Shown: positions 43,034-52,352, numbered from the stretch's first letter. The stretch: 64,000 nucleotides of DNA from Flaviflexus massiliensis (GCF_001375495.1 NZ_LN831058.1:640768-704767); one strand, 5' to 3'. Notes: generated by a model from the sequence alone, not told the origin. Made by a program: numbers and translations.

Positions 43034-43765
43034 ATGGGCCGACACGCGAAGACCAAACCGTCTGCTCTCTCGAGGGTACTAGGTGTAGTCGGAGAACTCC
43101 TCATCACCGCGGGCCTGATTATTCTTCTCTTCGTCATCTGGCAAATCTGGTGGACCGATGTCATCGCCAACCGCGAGCAATCCAAGCTGGTAAGCGAATT
43201 CCGTCAGGAAATACCCGAGCCCGAAGGTGAGACAGAAGGTACCGAATACCGAACCGATCCACCCCCGGTGGATGCCGATGCGATCCGTGCCTCCCTCAAC
43301 ACCAATGAGATCTGGGGAATCATGCATATCCCCGCCTTCGGGGATGACTACGAGGTGGGTATCGCGGAAGGCACTGACCTGGCCTCGGTGATCGACAAGG
43401 GAAGCCTCGGCCACTACGAAAACACGCAGCTGCCCGGAGAGCTCGGTAACTTTGCTCTCGCGGGGCACCGCCAATCCTACGGTGCGGCACTCCGCCAGCA
43501 ACCCGACCTCGTTGAGGGCGATGCCCTGATCGTAGAGACGGCCGAAACCTACTACGTCTATCGGGTGACCGGCCACGAGGTGGTTGCCCCCACGGCCATC
43601 GAAGTGATCGCTCCCGTTCCCGGTCAGCCAGGTGTTGAGGCCGATAACTACTATCTGACACTGACGACCTGCCATCCCCCGTTTATTTCGAATGAACGCT
43701 GGGTTACCTATGCAGAGTTTGACTACTGGATGCCCCGTAGCGAGGGCACCCCGAAGGAGCTTTGA
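43034..43765 (+). CDS. Class E sortase
   Basis: A 243-residue transpeptidase that attaches proteins to the cell wall. Start at ATG 43034 with GAGGAGGG upstream. One membrane helix (about 18-40) is followed by the sortase barrel with catalytic His145 (LAGHR), Cys213 in LTTCHP, and Arg222. In class E sortases the sorting signal is usually LAXTG. No substrate with such a motif is in the window. Its TGA overlaps the next ATG by one base. Confidence 0.92.
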   Translation: MGRHAKTKPSALSRVLGVVGELLITAGLIILLFVIWQIWWTDVIANREQSKLVSEFRQEIPEPEGETEGTEYRTDPPPVDADAIRASLNTNEIWGIMHIPAFGDDYEVGIAEGTDLASVIDKGSLGHYENTQLPGELGNFALAGHRQSYGAALRQQPDLVEGDALIVETAETYYVYRVTGHEVVAPTAIEVIAPVPGQPGVEADNYYLTLTTCHPPFISNERWVTYAEFDYWMPRSEGTPKEL

Positions 43766-43920
43766 TGTATTCCGCACTGTTCCGCAGGCTCCCAGGATCC
43801 ACCTGGGTCAAGGTCATTCAAGTCCTGATTCTTCTCGCCGCCATCATCGTCCTCCTCTTCGGCTGGGTGTTTCCCTGGGCGGCCGAACATCTCCCCATTT
43901 CTGAGAACACGGTTGGCTAA
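43765..43920 (+). CDS. 51-residue single-pass membrane protein
   Basis: A small protein, MYSALFRRLPGSTWVKVIQV and onward, ending HLPISENTVG. Residues 15-40 form one membrane helix after a basic N terminus. It starts on the last base of the sortase stop (TGATG) and ends on the first base of the following ATG (TAATG), so it is translationally coupled at both ends. Its place between sortase E and the amidotransferase is commonly occupied by a small membrane protein in actinobacteria. Function unknown. Confidence 0.75.
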   Translation: MYSALFRRLPGSTWVKVIQVLILLAAIIVLLFGWVFPWAAEHLPISENTVG

Positions 43921-44555
43921 TGAGCAAAATTCTGATTGTCGATAACTACGACTCGTTCGTTTACACGATCGCCGACTACCTCCAGCAGCTCGGTGCGCAG
44001 GTAACGATTCGGCGCAACGATGCCGTTGAGGTGACCGAAACGGACAAATACGACGGGGTTCTTATCTCGCCCGGGCCGGGGACTCCGGCCGAGGCAGGGG
44101 TGTCCATGGACATGATCCGCTACTGTGCGGACACGAACAAGGCGCTCCTCGGTGTCTGTCTTGGCCACCAGGCCCTGGCAGAGGTTTACGGTGGCACCGT
44201 GTCGCACGCCCCGGAACTCATGCACGGAAAAACCTCCCAGATCTTCCACCAGAGCCAGGGCGTGTTCGAGAGTTTGCCGAGCCCTCTCGAAGTGACCCGC
44301 TACCACTCCCTCGCCATTGAAGACGGCACGAACCCCGAGGTGCTGGATGTGACCGCCACGGTCCGCTCCGCCCACGGCGAGGTGATCATGGCCGTGGAGC
44401 ATCGAGACCTGCCCCTGTGGGGAGTCCAGTTCCATCCCGAATCGATCCTCACGCATGGGGGACACCGGATGCTTGCCAACTGGCTCAGCATCACCGGGGA
44501 TAGGGAAGCCGTCGAACGCTCGGAGGGACTGGCCCCGCCCATCAACCGCGGATAG
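43920..44555 (+). CDS. Glutamine amidotransferase of anthranilate/aminodeoxychorismate synthase
   Basis: A 211-residue class I glutamine amidotransferase (TrpG/PabA), which supplies ammonia for anthranilate or 4-amino-4-deoxychorismate. The nucleophile is Cys80 in GVCLGHQAL; the His-Glu pair is in VQFHPESIL near residue 172. The start MSKILIVDNYDSFVY is typical. In actinobacteria the copy between crgA and pknB is usually called trpG/pabA, and no partner subunit is adjacent, so tryptophan and folate roles cannot be separated. Confidence 0.92.
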   Translation: MSKILIVDNYDSFVYTIADYLQQLGAQVTIRRNDAVEVTETDKYDGVLISPGPGTPAEAGVSMDMIRYCADTNKALLGVCLGHQALAEVYGGTVSHAPELMHGKTSQIFHQSQGVFESLPSPLEVTRYHSLAIEDGTNPEVLDVTATVRSAHGEVIMAVEHRDLPLWGVQFHPESILTHGGHRMLANWLSITGDREAVERSEGLAPPINRG

Positions 44556-44610
44556 TAACCGCAGGAGCCCGGTTCTTTGGGGTTGCGGGAACCGGCTGGG
44601 ACTGCACAGA

Positions 44611-44662
44611 GTGAATGGGTGAGGGTGGAGATCCACACGGATCTCCACCCTCACCCATTCAC
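44611..44662. terminator. Perfect 24-bp hairpin between convergent genes
   Basis: Arms 44611-44634 (starting GTGAATGGGTGAGGG) and 44639-44662 are exact reverse complements over 24 bp around the four-base loop ACAC. It lies between the amidotransferase and pknB, which converge, and ends 18 bases before the pknB stop. Function as a two-way terminator is likely, although no T-run is present. Confidence 0.85.
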
Positions 44663-44679
44663 TTCAGAACTCTGCCGGC

Positions 44680-46566
44680 CTACTCGTTTGGTGGTCCCGT
44701 TGAGGGATCGTTTGACGGTGGGGTGTCTGTTGGGTCCGGTGTCGGATCGTCCGTCGGGTCCTCGGTGGGTTCCTCCGTTGGATCCTCGGTCGGTTCCTCC
44801 GTCGTGGGGTCCTCGGTTGGGGCCGGTTCTTCGGCGACGGTGATGACAATCTGTTCGCCCGTCGCAACCGATGCGCCTTCGGGGTAGTTCTGGCGGATAA
44901 TAGTGTCGGGGGTTTCTTCGGATTCTTCGAATTCGATCCGGTAGCTCAAATTCAGGTTGTTGAGCTCCGCGGTCGCAATGTCGACATTCATGCCGACCAG
45001 GTTCGGAACGGACACGCGACCGGATGAAACCTTGACGTTGACGGGGGTGCCGCGGGGGACGGATGTGTTGGCGGTCGGATCGGTCGAGATCACTTCACCC
45101 TCGTCGAAGTCCGGGTGGTTATCTTCCGTTGTCTGGGATCCCCACACGAGTCCCTCGGCTTCGATCGTGCGGCGTGCAGCATCGGCATCCATGCCCGTCA
45201 CATCGGGAACCGTTACCTCGCCAACTCCGGCGGAGAAGGAGACGGTGACGGAGCTGCCTTCCTCCACGGAGGTGCCCACGGGCGGATCGGAGGAGACGAA
45301 CAGTCCCTCGTCAACCTCGTCCGACTCAACGGGATCACCGATGATGAGTTCCAGGTTGTCTTCGGCGAGTGCCGCTCTCACTTCTGACTGGTTCAACCCC
45401 TCCAAATTTGGCACGTCAACCATCGTGACTGTCGGTGTTGGCCCCTCATCAGAACCGTTGTTACCGAGTACCTGGTAGAGCCCGAAACCGGCAAGGACCA
45501 GCAGCAGGAGGATGATGATTCCCCAGAGCCAACCATTCTTCGACTTTTTCTGGTGGGCGGGAAACTGGCCCGTTTCGTAAGGCGGATAGTTGCCCGTATG
45601 AGCAGACACAGCGGAAGGCACTTGACCGGGTGCGTAGGCCGCCGTGGGCAACGGTGTGGGAATGGGTGCGGGGACCGCGTAGGCGGTTGTCGCGGGAGCG
45701 GTGACGGCGCCACCACGGACCGCATTCAGCAGATCCGAACGGAACTGGGCAGCAGTCTGGTACCGATCATCACGGTTCTTCGCAAGCGACTTGAGAACGA
45801 CACGGTCGATCGAGTCGGGGATGTCGGCGGTAATGGAAGACGGTGGTAAAGGTACTTCGGACACGTGCTGGTAGGCGACAGCAACAGCGGAATCTCCCGT
45901 GAACGGAGGCTTGCCCACCAACATTTCGTACAGGAGGCAACCGGCCGAATAGAGATCGGAGCGGGTATCGACCACTTCACCGCGGGCCTGCTCGGGTGAC
46001 AGGTACTGGGCGGTGCCAACAACGGTGTTGGTTTGGGTGACGGTCGAGTGAGCATCAGCCAGGGCACGAGCGATCCCGAAGTCCATGACCTTGACCGTGC
46101 CATCCTGGGTCAACATGATGTTGCCGGGCTTGATGTCGCGGTGAATGATGCCTTCGCGGTGCGAATATTCGAGTGCGGACAGGACCCCGGCTGCGACGTG
46201 CGCGGCCTCATCGATCGGAATCGGGTCCCCGTCGGCCAGCAGGTCGCGAACCGTTTGACCGTTGACGTACTCCATGACAATAAATGGCAGGTTGACCTTC
46301 CCGGTGCCGGTCTCGATCTCTTCCTCACCCGTGTCGTAGACGGCCACGATCGAGGGGTGGTTGAGGGCGGCTGAGGACTGGGCTTCACGCCGGAAGCGAG
46401 CCAGGAAAGTGTCGTCCGTTGCCATGTCGGAGCGCAGGATCTTGATGGCAACCGTGCGTGACAGCCTGGTGTCGTAGGCGATATACACCTGTGCCATGCC
46501 GCCGCGCCCGATCAGCCTACCAACCTCATAACGGTCGGCAAGCATGCGGGGGAGTTGGTCCACCAT
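44680..46566 (-). CDS. pknB: PASTA-domain serine/threonine protein kinase PknB
   Basis: A 628-residue membrane receptor kinase that senses peptidoglycan and controls growth. The kinase domain has the glycine loop IGRGGMAQV (19-27), Lys42, the catalytic HRDIKPGN (142-149) and DFG (162-164). A membrane helix follows at about 343-365, then three PASTA repeats (VPNLEGLNQSEV, VPDVTGMDADAA, VPNLVGMNVDIA) outside. The last 45 residues are Thr/Asp/Glu/Pro repeats encoded by imperfect 12/24-base DNA repeats. It is the last gene of the fhaA-fhaB-pstP-rodA-pbpA-pknB operon; no second kinase (PknA) is present here. Confidence 0.96.
   Translation of the reverse strand: MVDQLPRMLADRYEVGRLIGRGGMAQVYIAYDTRLSRTVAIKILRSDMATDDTFLARFRREAQSSAALNHPSIVAVYDTGEEEIETGTGKVNLPFIVMEYVNGQTVRDLLADGDPIPIDEAAHVAAGVLSALEYSHREGIIHRDIKPGNIMLTQDGTVKVMDFGIARALADAHSTVTQTNTVVGTAQYLSPEQARGEVVDTRSDLYSAGCLLYEMLVGKPPFTGDSAVAVAYQHVSEVPLPPSSITADIPDSIDRVVLKSLAKNRDDRYQTAAQFRSDLLNAVRGGAVTAPATTAYAVPAPIPTPLPTAAYAPGQVPSAVSAHTGNYPPYETGQFPAHQKKSKNGWLWGIIILLLLVLAGFGLYQVLGNNGSDEGPTPTVTMVDVPNLEGLNQSEVRAALAEDNLELIIGDPVESDEVDEGLFVSSDPPVGTSVEEGSSVTVSFSAGVGEVTVPDVTGMDADAARRTIEAEGLVWGSQTTEDNHPDFDEGEVISTDPTANTSVPRGTPVNVKVSSGRVSVPNLVGMNVDIATAELNNLNLSYRIEFEESEETPDTIIRQNYPEGASVATGEQIVITVAEEPAPTEDPTTEEPTEDPTEEPTEDPTDDPTPDPTDTPPSNDPSTGPPNE
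44720..44819. repeat. Imperfect tandem repeats in the pknB 3' end
   Basis: Several variants of a 12-base unit, (T/C)CGGT(C/T)GG(A/T/G)TCC, encode PTEEPTEDP-type tails of the kinase. They could change length by slippage. Seen by reading; not counted exactly. Confidence 0.6.
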
Positions 46567-46585
46567 AATTAACCTTTCCTAACGA

Positions 46586-48043
46586 CTAGTCGTTCAATGC
46601 GGTCAGCATGACCGACTGTGCCATGGGGGCCGCAAGCGAGCCACCGTCCGTACCAAATCCTTGATTACCACCATTTTCCACCATGACGGCGATCGCTACG
46701 TCAGGATTATCTGCGGGAGCAAAACCAATGAACCAGGCATGCGGAGGTATCGTGCTCGATATTTCCGCGGTACCCGTCTTCCCGCCCACGTCCACGCCCT
46801 GAATTTGGGCGCGATAGCCGGTTCCGTTCGCGACCACCTCGACCATCATTTCCGTCAAAGCATCCGCCGTATCTTCGCTCATGGCCCGCGAAAACTCCTT
46901 CGGCGATGTCGTTGATACTTCGTCAAGATCCGAGGTAAGGGTGCGCTCCACGAGATAGGGCTGCATGAGAGAACCGTCGTTGGCAATCGCTGACGCAACC
47001 ATCGCCATCTGCAGCGGGCTCGTCCGGAGCTCAGACTGACCAAAACCAACCTGAGCCAGCTCTGCCTCACCTTGGGTGTCGGGGAACTGGGAGGGACGAA
47101 CAGTGAGGGGGATTGAGAGGTCCTGTCCGAAACCAAACTTCTCCGCCTGCTCCCTCATGACATCCTCACCCAAGTCAACCGAGGCAATAGCGAAGGGAGT
47201 GTTACAGGACTGGCGCAAGGATTCCAGCAGCGTTGCCTCACCCGAACCGTCACCGCAGGCAAGCTCGCCCGGGTTGTGAATCGCGTGGGTTGTGCCGGCG
47301 GGCACGTATTCGGTGGGAGCCTCAATCCGCTCATCCATCGAATAACCGTTCTCCAGCATCGCCGTTGCCGTCACAACCTTGTAGACGGAGCCCGGTGTGT
47401 AGAGTTCACCACCGGTCGCCCTGTTGAGGAGCGGCTGATCCGGGTCGGCAACGAGGGCATCATAGTTCTCCTGCGCGGCAGCTGAGTCGTGGGTCGCAAG
47501 CAGGTTTGGATCGTAGGAGGGTACCGACACCATGGCGAGAATCCGGCCAGTATCCGGCTCCAGGACGACAATGGCACCCTTCTGGCCAGCAAGAGCGTCG
47601 ACCGCCGCCTGCTGGATCTCCGGATCCAACGTCAGTTCAACACCGCCACCGCGCTGCGAATTGCCGGTGATCAGGTCCTTGATGCGTTGCAGGGCAAGCG
47701 ACTGGTCGCTACCTCCGAGCACTCCGTTTTCGGCCCGCTCAACCCCTGTCATCGAGTTAAAAGCGACAGAGAAGTACCCGGTTGCGTGCGCGTAGAGCTC
47801 ACCCTGATTGTAGGTGCGCTGGAAGGAATAGAGATTGTCGACCGGTTCCGACGTCACAATCGACTGGTCGGCAACGATGATTGGGCCGCGCTCGCGGCCG
47901 TACTCCTCGTAGATGGTGCGGGAGTTCCGGCCATCAGCAACCAGTTCGGGCGCCCGCACAAACTGGACCATGGTCACGGAGATGAGGAGCGCAAGGAACA
48001 TGAGGCAGGTGAGGGTCGCGATGCGGCGGATGGGTTGGTTCAT
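46586..48043 (-). CDS. pbpA: Penicillin-binding protein 2-type transpeptidase PbpA
   Basis: A 485-residue class B penicillin-binding protein that cross-links peptidoglycan. One membrane anchor (about 8-28), a short dimerisation region, and a transpeptidase domain with SVYK (Ser219, Lys222), SCN (279-281) and KTG (422-424) motifs. These correspond to the PbpA subfamily used for elongation and polar growth in actinobacteria, coded beside rodA. It overlaps rodA by 4 bases, indicating translational coupling to the SEDS polymerase partner. Confidence 0.94.
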   Translation of the reverse strand: MNQPIRRIATLTCLMFLALLISVTMVQFVRAPELVADGRNSRTIYEEYGRERGPIIVADQSIVTSEPVDNLYSFQRTYNQGELYAHATGYFSVAFNSMTGVERAENGVLGGSDQSLALQRIKDLITGNSQRGGGVELTLDPEIQQAAVDALAGQKGAIVVLEPDTGRILAMVSVPSYDPNLLATHDSAAAQENYDALVADPDQPLLNRATGGELYTPGSVYKVVTATAMLENGYSMDERIEAPTEYVPAGTTHAIHNPGELACGDGSGEATLLESLRQSCNTPFAIASVDLGEDVMREQAEKFGFGQDLSIPLTVRPSQFPDTQGEAELAQVGFGQSELRTSPLQMAMVASAIANDGSLMQPYLVERTLTSDLDEVSTTSPKEFSRAMSEDTADALTEMMVEVVANGTGYRAQIQGVDVGGKTGTAEISSTIPPHAWFIGFAPADNPDVAIAVMVENGGNQGFGTDGGSLAAPMAQSVMLTALND

Positions 48044-49509
48044 GGCAGTCTCATCGCCTCCGTTTCGGCACGATCAGCATCCGTTTCTTGACGATCCTCA
48101 GAGTCGTCATTGTCCGCTTCGATTTCAGCATCGTCTTCGTATTCGATTTCTGACTCTTCCCAGGCGGGTGGCAGCGGTTCACCCGTGCCGCGCATGGGGC
48201 TACGTGCCCCGTTCGAGATCCGCAGGAGCAGGCCGATGACGATCCAGTTGCAGAGCAGGGAGGACCCGCCAAGAGCCACGAGGGGCAGGGTGAGGCCCGT
48301 GAGAGGAATGAGGCGGGTGACGCCACCAACGACAACGAAAACCTGGAGGGCAATCACGAAGGACAGGCCGGAGGCGAGTAGTTTGCCAAAACCATCCCGC
48401 ACGTAGGCCGCGGAGCGGAGACCGCGAACGACGATGACGAGATAGAGGGCAAGTATCGCGAAGACACCCGCCATACCCAGCTCTTCACCGAGGGAGGCGA
48501 TGATGAAGTCGGAGTTTGCCTGGGGGACGATACCCGGATAGCCCTGACCAAGACCGGACCCAAACAGGCCGCCTGAGGCCATCCCAAAGTTCCCTTGCAC
48601 GACCTGGTAGGAACCAAATGCGGCGTTGTAAACCTCGGGATCCATGGCGTTCAGCCACACGTTGAAGCGTGCCGCGACGTGGGGGAAGAACTGGAGGACA
48701 ACAAATCCGCCACCGAGCGCCAAGATTCCACCGATGATGATCCACGACAGGCGGTCGGTCGCAACGTAGAGCATGGACACGAACAGTCCGAAGAACAGGA
48801 TCGAGGTGCCGAGGTCTTTCTGGAACACGAGAACGGCCAGGCACACCGCCCAGGCGAGCATGATCGGAGCGAAGTGGCGCAGCTGGGGGAGTTGCAGGCC
48901 CAGGAACTTCGGTCCTGCCAATGCCAGGTTGTCACGGTTGACCACCAGGTATCCGGCGAAGAAGATCGCGAAGAAAATCTTGGCAAGCTCGGCAGGCTGG
49001 AACGAGAAGCCAGCCATGTTGATCCAGATCCGCGCCCCGTAAATCTCTCGACCAAGACCAGGAATCAGGGGTAGTAGGAGCAGAATCGCACCAATGATGA
49101 GCGAGGTGTAGGTGAATCTCCTGAGCATCCGGTGGTCACGGATCGTGATGAGTGTGAGGACTGCAAGAACCACTCCCAGGAGCATGAAAATTGTTTGCGA
49201 ACCGGATTCGCTCGACCCGGTATACAAATCAATGCGCTCAATCATGGCAATACCAATGCCATTGAGTGCGAGAGCGGTTGGGAAGATCACGGGATCCGCA
49301 TAGGGTGCAGCCCACCGGATCAGGAGGTGAGCGACCAGAGCCATCGCACCAAACACGGCAGCAAACGTCACGATGTTCCCGGGTAGTTCTCCCTCGGAAC
49401 CAAGGTGGACGAGAGCGTACCCCCCGACTCCGATGATGGCGGAGATGAGTGTGAGGAAGAATTCCGGGAGCCTCCCGGGATTGGCTGCCAGATGCGTGAT
49501 GGTAGCCAT
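48040..49509 (-). CDS. rodA: FtsW/RodA/SpoVE-family peptidoglycan polymerase
   Basis: A 489-residue SEDS protein with about ten to twelve membrane segments. Characteristic stretches are PAELAKIFFAIFFAGYL, VFQKDLGTSILFFGLF (catalytic Asp in KDLGTS), the loop with SGLGQGYPG and the ending GGSSLLCNWIVIGLLLRIS. It makes glycan strands and works with the PbpA transpeptidase. The C-terminal 70 residues are acidic (EIEYEDDAEIEADNDDSED). It overlaps both neighbours by 4 bases (pbpA) and 1 base (pstP). Confidence 0.95.
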   Translation of the reverse strand: MATITHLAANPGRLPEFFLTLISAIIGVGGYALVHLGSEGELPGNIVTFAAVFGAMALVAHLLIRWAAPYADPVIFPTALALNGIGIAMIERIDLYTGSSESGSQTIFMLLGVVLAVLTLITIRDHRMLRRFTYTSLIIGAILLLLPLIPGLGREIYGARIWINMAGFSFQPAELAKIFFAIFFAGYLVVNRDNLALAGPKFLGLQLPQLRHFAPIMLAWAVCLAVLVFQKDLGTSILFFGLFVSMLYVATDRLSWIIIGGILALGGGFVVLQFFPHVAARFNVWLNAMDPEVYNAAFGSYQVVQGNFGMASGGLFGSGLGQGYPGIVPQANSDFIIASLGEELGMAGVFAILALYLVIVVRGLRSAAYVRDGFGKLLASGLSFVIALQVFVVVGGVTRLIPLTGLTLPLVALGGSSLLCNWIVIGLLLRISNGARSPMRGTGEPLPPAWEESEIEYEDDAEIEADNDDSEDRQETDADRAETEAMRLP

Positions 49510-50849
49510 TACGGGGTCTCTTCCGGTTGGCCACCGCTGTCACCGCGCGTGGGCGGGGTTGAACTGTCACCGCTGGGTTCGGGTGAGCTCGATGATGGAG
49601 ACTCGCTCGGTGTTTCGCGGGGGTCTTCCGACTCCTTCAGCTCTTCATTTTTGACAATCTTGTCTCGCAGGAAGTCATCTTCCAGGTCCTGGACGAAGCC
49701 TTCAGCATCCTCTCGTGAGGAATGAGTGACCGGCTGTTCGAGCCTGCGCTGGGCAGTATCGTTCAAGTCCTCAATGCGAAGCGAAGTCCGTTTTTCCAGG
49801 TGCGACAGCTCCAGTGGCCCCAGAGCCTGAGGGATGCCCCGGTAGATTCCGACATTCCCATCGGCCGCGTAGACGTAGTACTGGGACTGTGTCCAATACC
49901 AGCCACCAAAAAGACCGCCAGCAAGAAGCACAAAAACACCAACAATGACGGCGAGCCGGGCGGGCCACTTTCGCTTGGTGGATTCGTCATCGTCAGTTAA
50001 GCAATTCGGGTCGGCAACGTCTCTGGTGCGAACAACCTTGGCGCGCTCCTCCTTCTCGAACTCGGCAGAGGCGGAACCAACAACGACGGGAATCGTTGAG
50101 GGGGCATTCGAGGCCGTGAGCTCCCGATCGTCCATGACGTCAAACAGGACAACGGTGACATTGTCGGGAGCGCCGGCTGCGAGAGCGAGCTCGATCAACC
50201 GGTCGGCGCACTTCTCCAGATTCGCGTAATGCAAGAGCGTGTGGGCAATGGTTTCATTCGAGACAACACCAAACAAGCCATCGGAGCAGAGCAGCCAGCG
50301 GTCACCGACGACAGCTTCCCGGATTGACTCATCGAGTTCAACTTCGCCCTCGGTGTCACCCAGGGCCCTCATGATTACGTTCTTCTTCGGATGGTTCTCC
50401 GCCTCCTCAGCGGTGATCTGACCGTGGTCGAGCAGGTATTGGACGAGCGTGTGGTCTTTTGTGACTTGGATGAGGGAATCGCCCCTCAACTGGTATGCAC
50501 GGGAGTCACCGATGTGGACCATGGCGAGTTTGTTTCCGGAACGCATGATGGCAATGCAGGTGGTTCCCATGCCCTTGAGGGACCGGTCCTCCTCTGCCAT
50601 GGCCACCAGCTCATCGTGCGCTTCCGTCACGGCCTCTCGCAGCATGGGAAGCAGATCCTCGGCACCGTGAACATCATCGAGCTCGGAGAGGCGACTCACC
50701 GTCACCGAGGAAGCCGTGTCGCCGCCCGCGGCGCCACCCATGCCGTCCGCCAACACCAAAAGGTGGGGCCCAGCATACCCAGCATCCTGATTATTCTTGC
50801 GGACCGCACCAACATCGGAACGAGCAGCGAAGCGAAGTTGAACTGACAT
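49509..50849 (-). CDS. pstP: PP2C-type Ser/Thr phosphatase PstP
   Basis: A 446-residue phosphatase that opposes PknB. Metal-binding motifs are intact: VRKNNQD (Asp22), LADGMGG (Asp35), and LCSDGLFGVV and PDNVTVVLFD further on. The catalytic domain (about 1-237) is cytoplasmic; a linker (238-295) precedes a membrane helix (about 296-318) and an outside region of about 120 residues ending in a Ser/Pro/Thr-rich tail. It lies 6 bases after fhaB. Confidence 0.95.
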   Translation of the reverse strand: MSVQLRFAARSDVGAVRKNNQDAGYAGPHLLVLADGMGGAAGGDTASSVTVSRLSELDDVHGAEDLLPMLREAVTEAHDELVAMAEEDRSLKGMGTTCIAIMRSGNKLAMVHIGDSRAYQLRGDSLIQVTKDHTLVQYLLDHGQITAEEAENHPKKNVIMRALGDTEGEVELDESIREAVVGDRWLLCSDGLFGVVSNETIAHTLLHYANLEKCADRLIELALAAGAPDNVTVVLFDVMDDRELTASNAPSTIPVVVGSASAEFEKEERAKVVRTRDVADPNCLTDDDESTKRKWPARLAVIVGVFVLLAGGLFGGWYWTQSQYYVYAADGNVGIYRGIPQALGPLELSHLEKRTSLRIEDLNDTAQRRLEQPVTHSSREDAEGFVQDLEDDFLRDKIVKNEELKESEDPRETPSESPSSSSPEPSGDSSTPPTRGDSGGQPEETP

Positions 50850-50855
50850 GAGCGC

Positions 50856-51353
50856 CTACCGTTGCAAAGTGAAGGTTGTTTGACCGATGGTGATGGAATC
50901 GCCTGCCTTCACGGGAATCGGATGGTCGATGCGTTGGCCGTGAACAAACGTGCCGTTCGTGGACTGGAGATCTTCCACATACCAGTGCCCTTCTGACTGG
51001 AAAAAGCGAGCATGCCGTGCCGACGAATACGAGTCGTTTAGCACCAGGGCTGAGTCGGGGGAACGGCCGACGATGATCGAGGCATTGCCTAGGGGGATCG
51101 TGGTTCCCACGAGGGGACCGTCCGTCACGATGATCTTCGACGGGACGTCACGCGCCGGTTTTGCTGCCTGCTTTTTGGGGCGTGCCTGCTGGCGCGAATA
51201 ATTCACGGGAGCAACGGCTTGCGGCTTCTGTCCACGCTTCCGTACCCGAACACCGTAGATGTCCCGCCTGAGGGTCGCGATCACCGCGAAGACAAAAACC
51301 CAGAGGAGGACAAGGAACCCGATGTGCAGGATCGTGAGAACGAGCTCGCTCAT
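50856..51353 (-). CDS. fhaB: FHA-domain membrane protein FhaB (FipA-like)
   Basis: A 165-residue protein. An N-terminal hydrophobic helix (about 5-28) is followed by a basic linker and a single FHA domain with the phosphothreonine-binding pattern: GNASIIVGRSPDSALVLNDSYSSARHARF (core GRSPDSALVLND and SSARHARF) and LQSTNGTFVHGQ. It would bind phosphorylated partners of PknB and help link cell division with cell-wall growth. It overlaps fhaA by 4 bases. Confidence 0.93.
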   Translation of the reverse strand: MSELVLTILHIGFLVLLWVFVFAVIATLRRDIYGVRVRKRGQKPQAVAPVNYSRQQARPKKQAAKPARDVPSKIIVTDGPLVGTTIPLGNASIIVGRSPDSALVLNDSYSSARHARFFQSEGHWYVEDLQSTNGTFVHGQRIDHPIPVKAGDSITIGQTTFTLQR

Positions 51354-52051
51354 GCGTAGCTCTCCGGACTGGTCCAGAACATGATCCGGGTCCGGCCGAT
51401 CGTGATCGTGTTCCCATCCACCAAGGTTGCCGCACTGATGCGATGGCCCTCGACGAAGCTACCGTTTGTTGAACCGAGATCGGTGGCGATCACGCCACGA
51501 GGCGTGACACGCAACTCGAGGTGGTGGCGAGAAACTCCGGTATCGTCCACGACAATGTCGGACTCGGATCCGCGACCAATGATCGTGACCGGGCCGGTCA
51601 ATAGGTAGCGCTGACCCTGAACATCAATGATGGGATTGGCGGGAGATGGAACGGAATTAGTCACGGGTGCAACAGCTCCTCGTACGGTTTGGGTGGAGAC
51701 ACGGGTGGTACCAACACCCTGCTCAACGCCCGACTCAAACGACATCCGAAGTGGGCCCAGAAAAGTGTATCCCTGTGATGTCGCGTATTTAATGGCGTGG
51801 TCGATGAGCTCTTCCTCAATCGCCGCCCTGCCCCAGTTCTCCAGCTTGGCGAAATCATCGGGAGATAGCGAAATCGTGAACTCGTTCGGTGAGATTGTGC
51901 GGGCACGCGAATAGACCGCAGCGCCCTCGTCCATCGCCCTATTCACGGCCGAAGCGATCTCGACGGGCTTGATTTCGGACTTGAAGGCTCGACTGAAAAC
52001 GGAATTCACGACGTTTTCAATCCCGCGTTCGAACTTACCGAAGGCTCCCAT
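51350..52051 (-). CDS. fhaA: FHA-domain protein FhaA with DUF3662 domain
   Basis: A 233-residue protein. Start at ATG 52049-52051 (MGAFGKFERGIENVVNSVFS). The N-terminal domain is DUF3662, and the C-terminal FHA domain (about 150-225) has GRGSESDIVVDDTGVSRHHLEL and LGSTNGSFVEGH. Mycobacterial FhaA has about 520 residues because of a long linker; here the linker is almost missing. It is the first gene of the six-gene kinase operon and its product would bind phosphothreonine targets in cell-wall synthesis. Confidence 0.93.
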   Translation of the reverse strand: MGAFGKFERGIENVVNSVFSRAFKSEIKPVEIASAVNRAMDEGAAVYSRARTISPNEFTISLSPDDFAKLENWGRAAIEEELIDHAIKYATSQGYTFLGPLRMSFESGVEQGVGTTRVSTQTVRGAVAPVTNSVPSPANPIIDVQGQRYLLTGPVTIIGRGSESDIVVDDTGVSRHHLELRVTPRGVIATDLGSTNGSFVEGHRISAATLVDGNTITIGRTRIMFWTSPESYA

Positions 52052-52352
52052 TCGACCATCTCCCTTCCGCAACGGCAGGCCAGTACCCACAATTACATCC
52101 AGACTAGTAGGTTTTTGCATTGTAGAGATGGTGGCGGGGAGTTTCCTGGGGAGTTTCGTGATGACAATAAGCGCGTGAACAGGCCCGATAAGTCCCAGAC
52201 CTGCACCGCCATAGTGAAAAATCCCAACAACTCGCGCGAATGGATGGACACGCCCAGGCGATCAGAAGCTTCAGCAGTTGGCGTTCTCACAATTTGTGCA
52301 GTTGGAGACAATGAGGACCGCAAGGTAAGCTAACAAAGCTGGTAACAGCATC
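52052..52352. other. 301-base gap between fhaA and tRNA-Leu
   Basis: Divergent gap that should hold the promoter of the fhaA-pknB operon (leftward) and of tRNA-Leu (rightward). No coding frame or clear inverted repeat was found. Confidence 0.5.

Noticed and set aside
44720-44819. CRISPR-like repeats
   Set aside because: The repeats are in frame with the pknB tail, imperfect and very short, without spacers, so they are coding low-complexity repeats.
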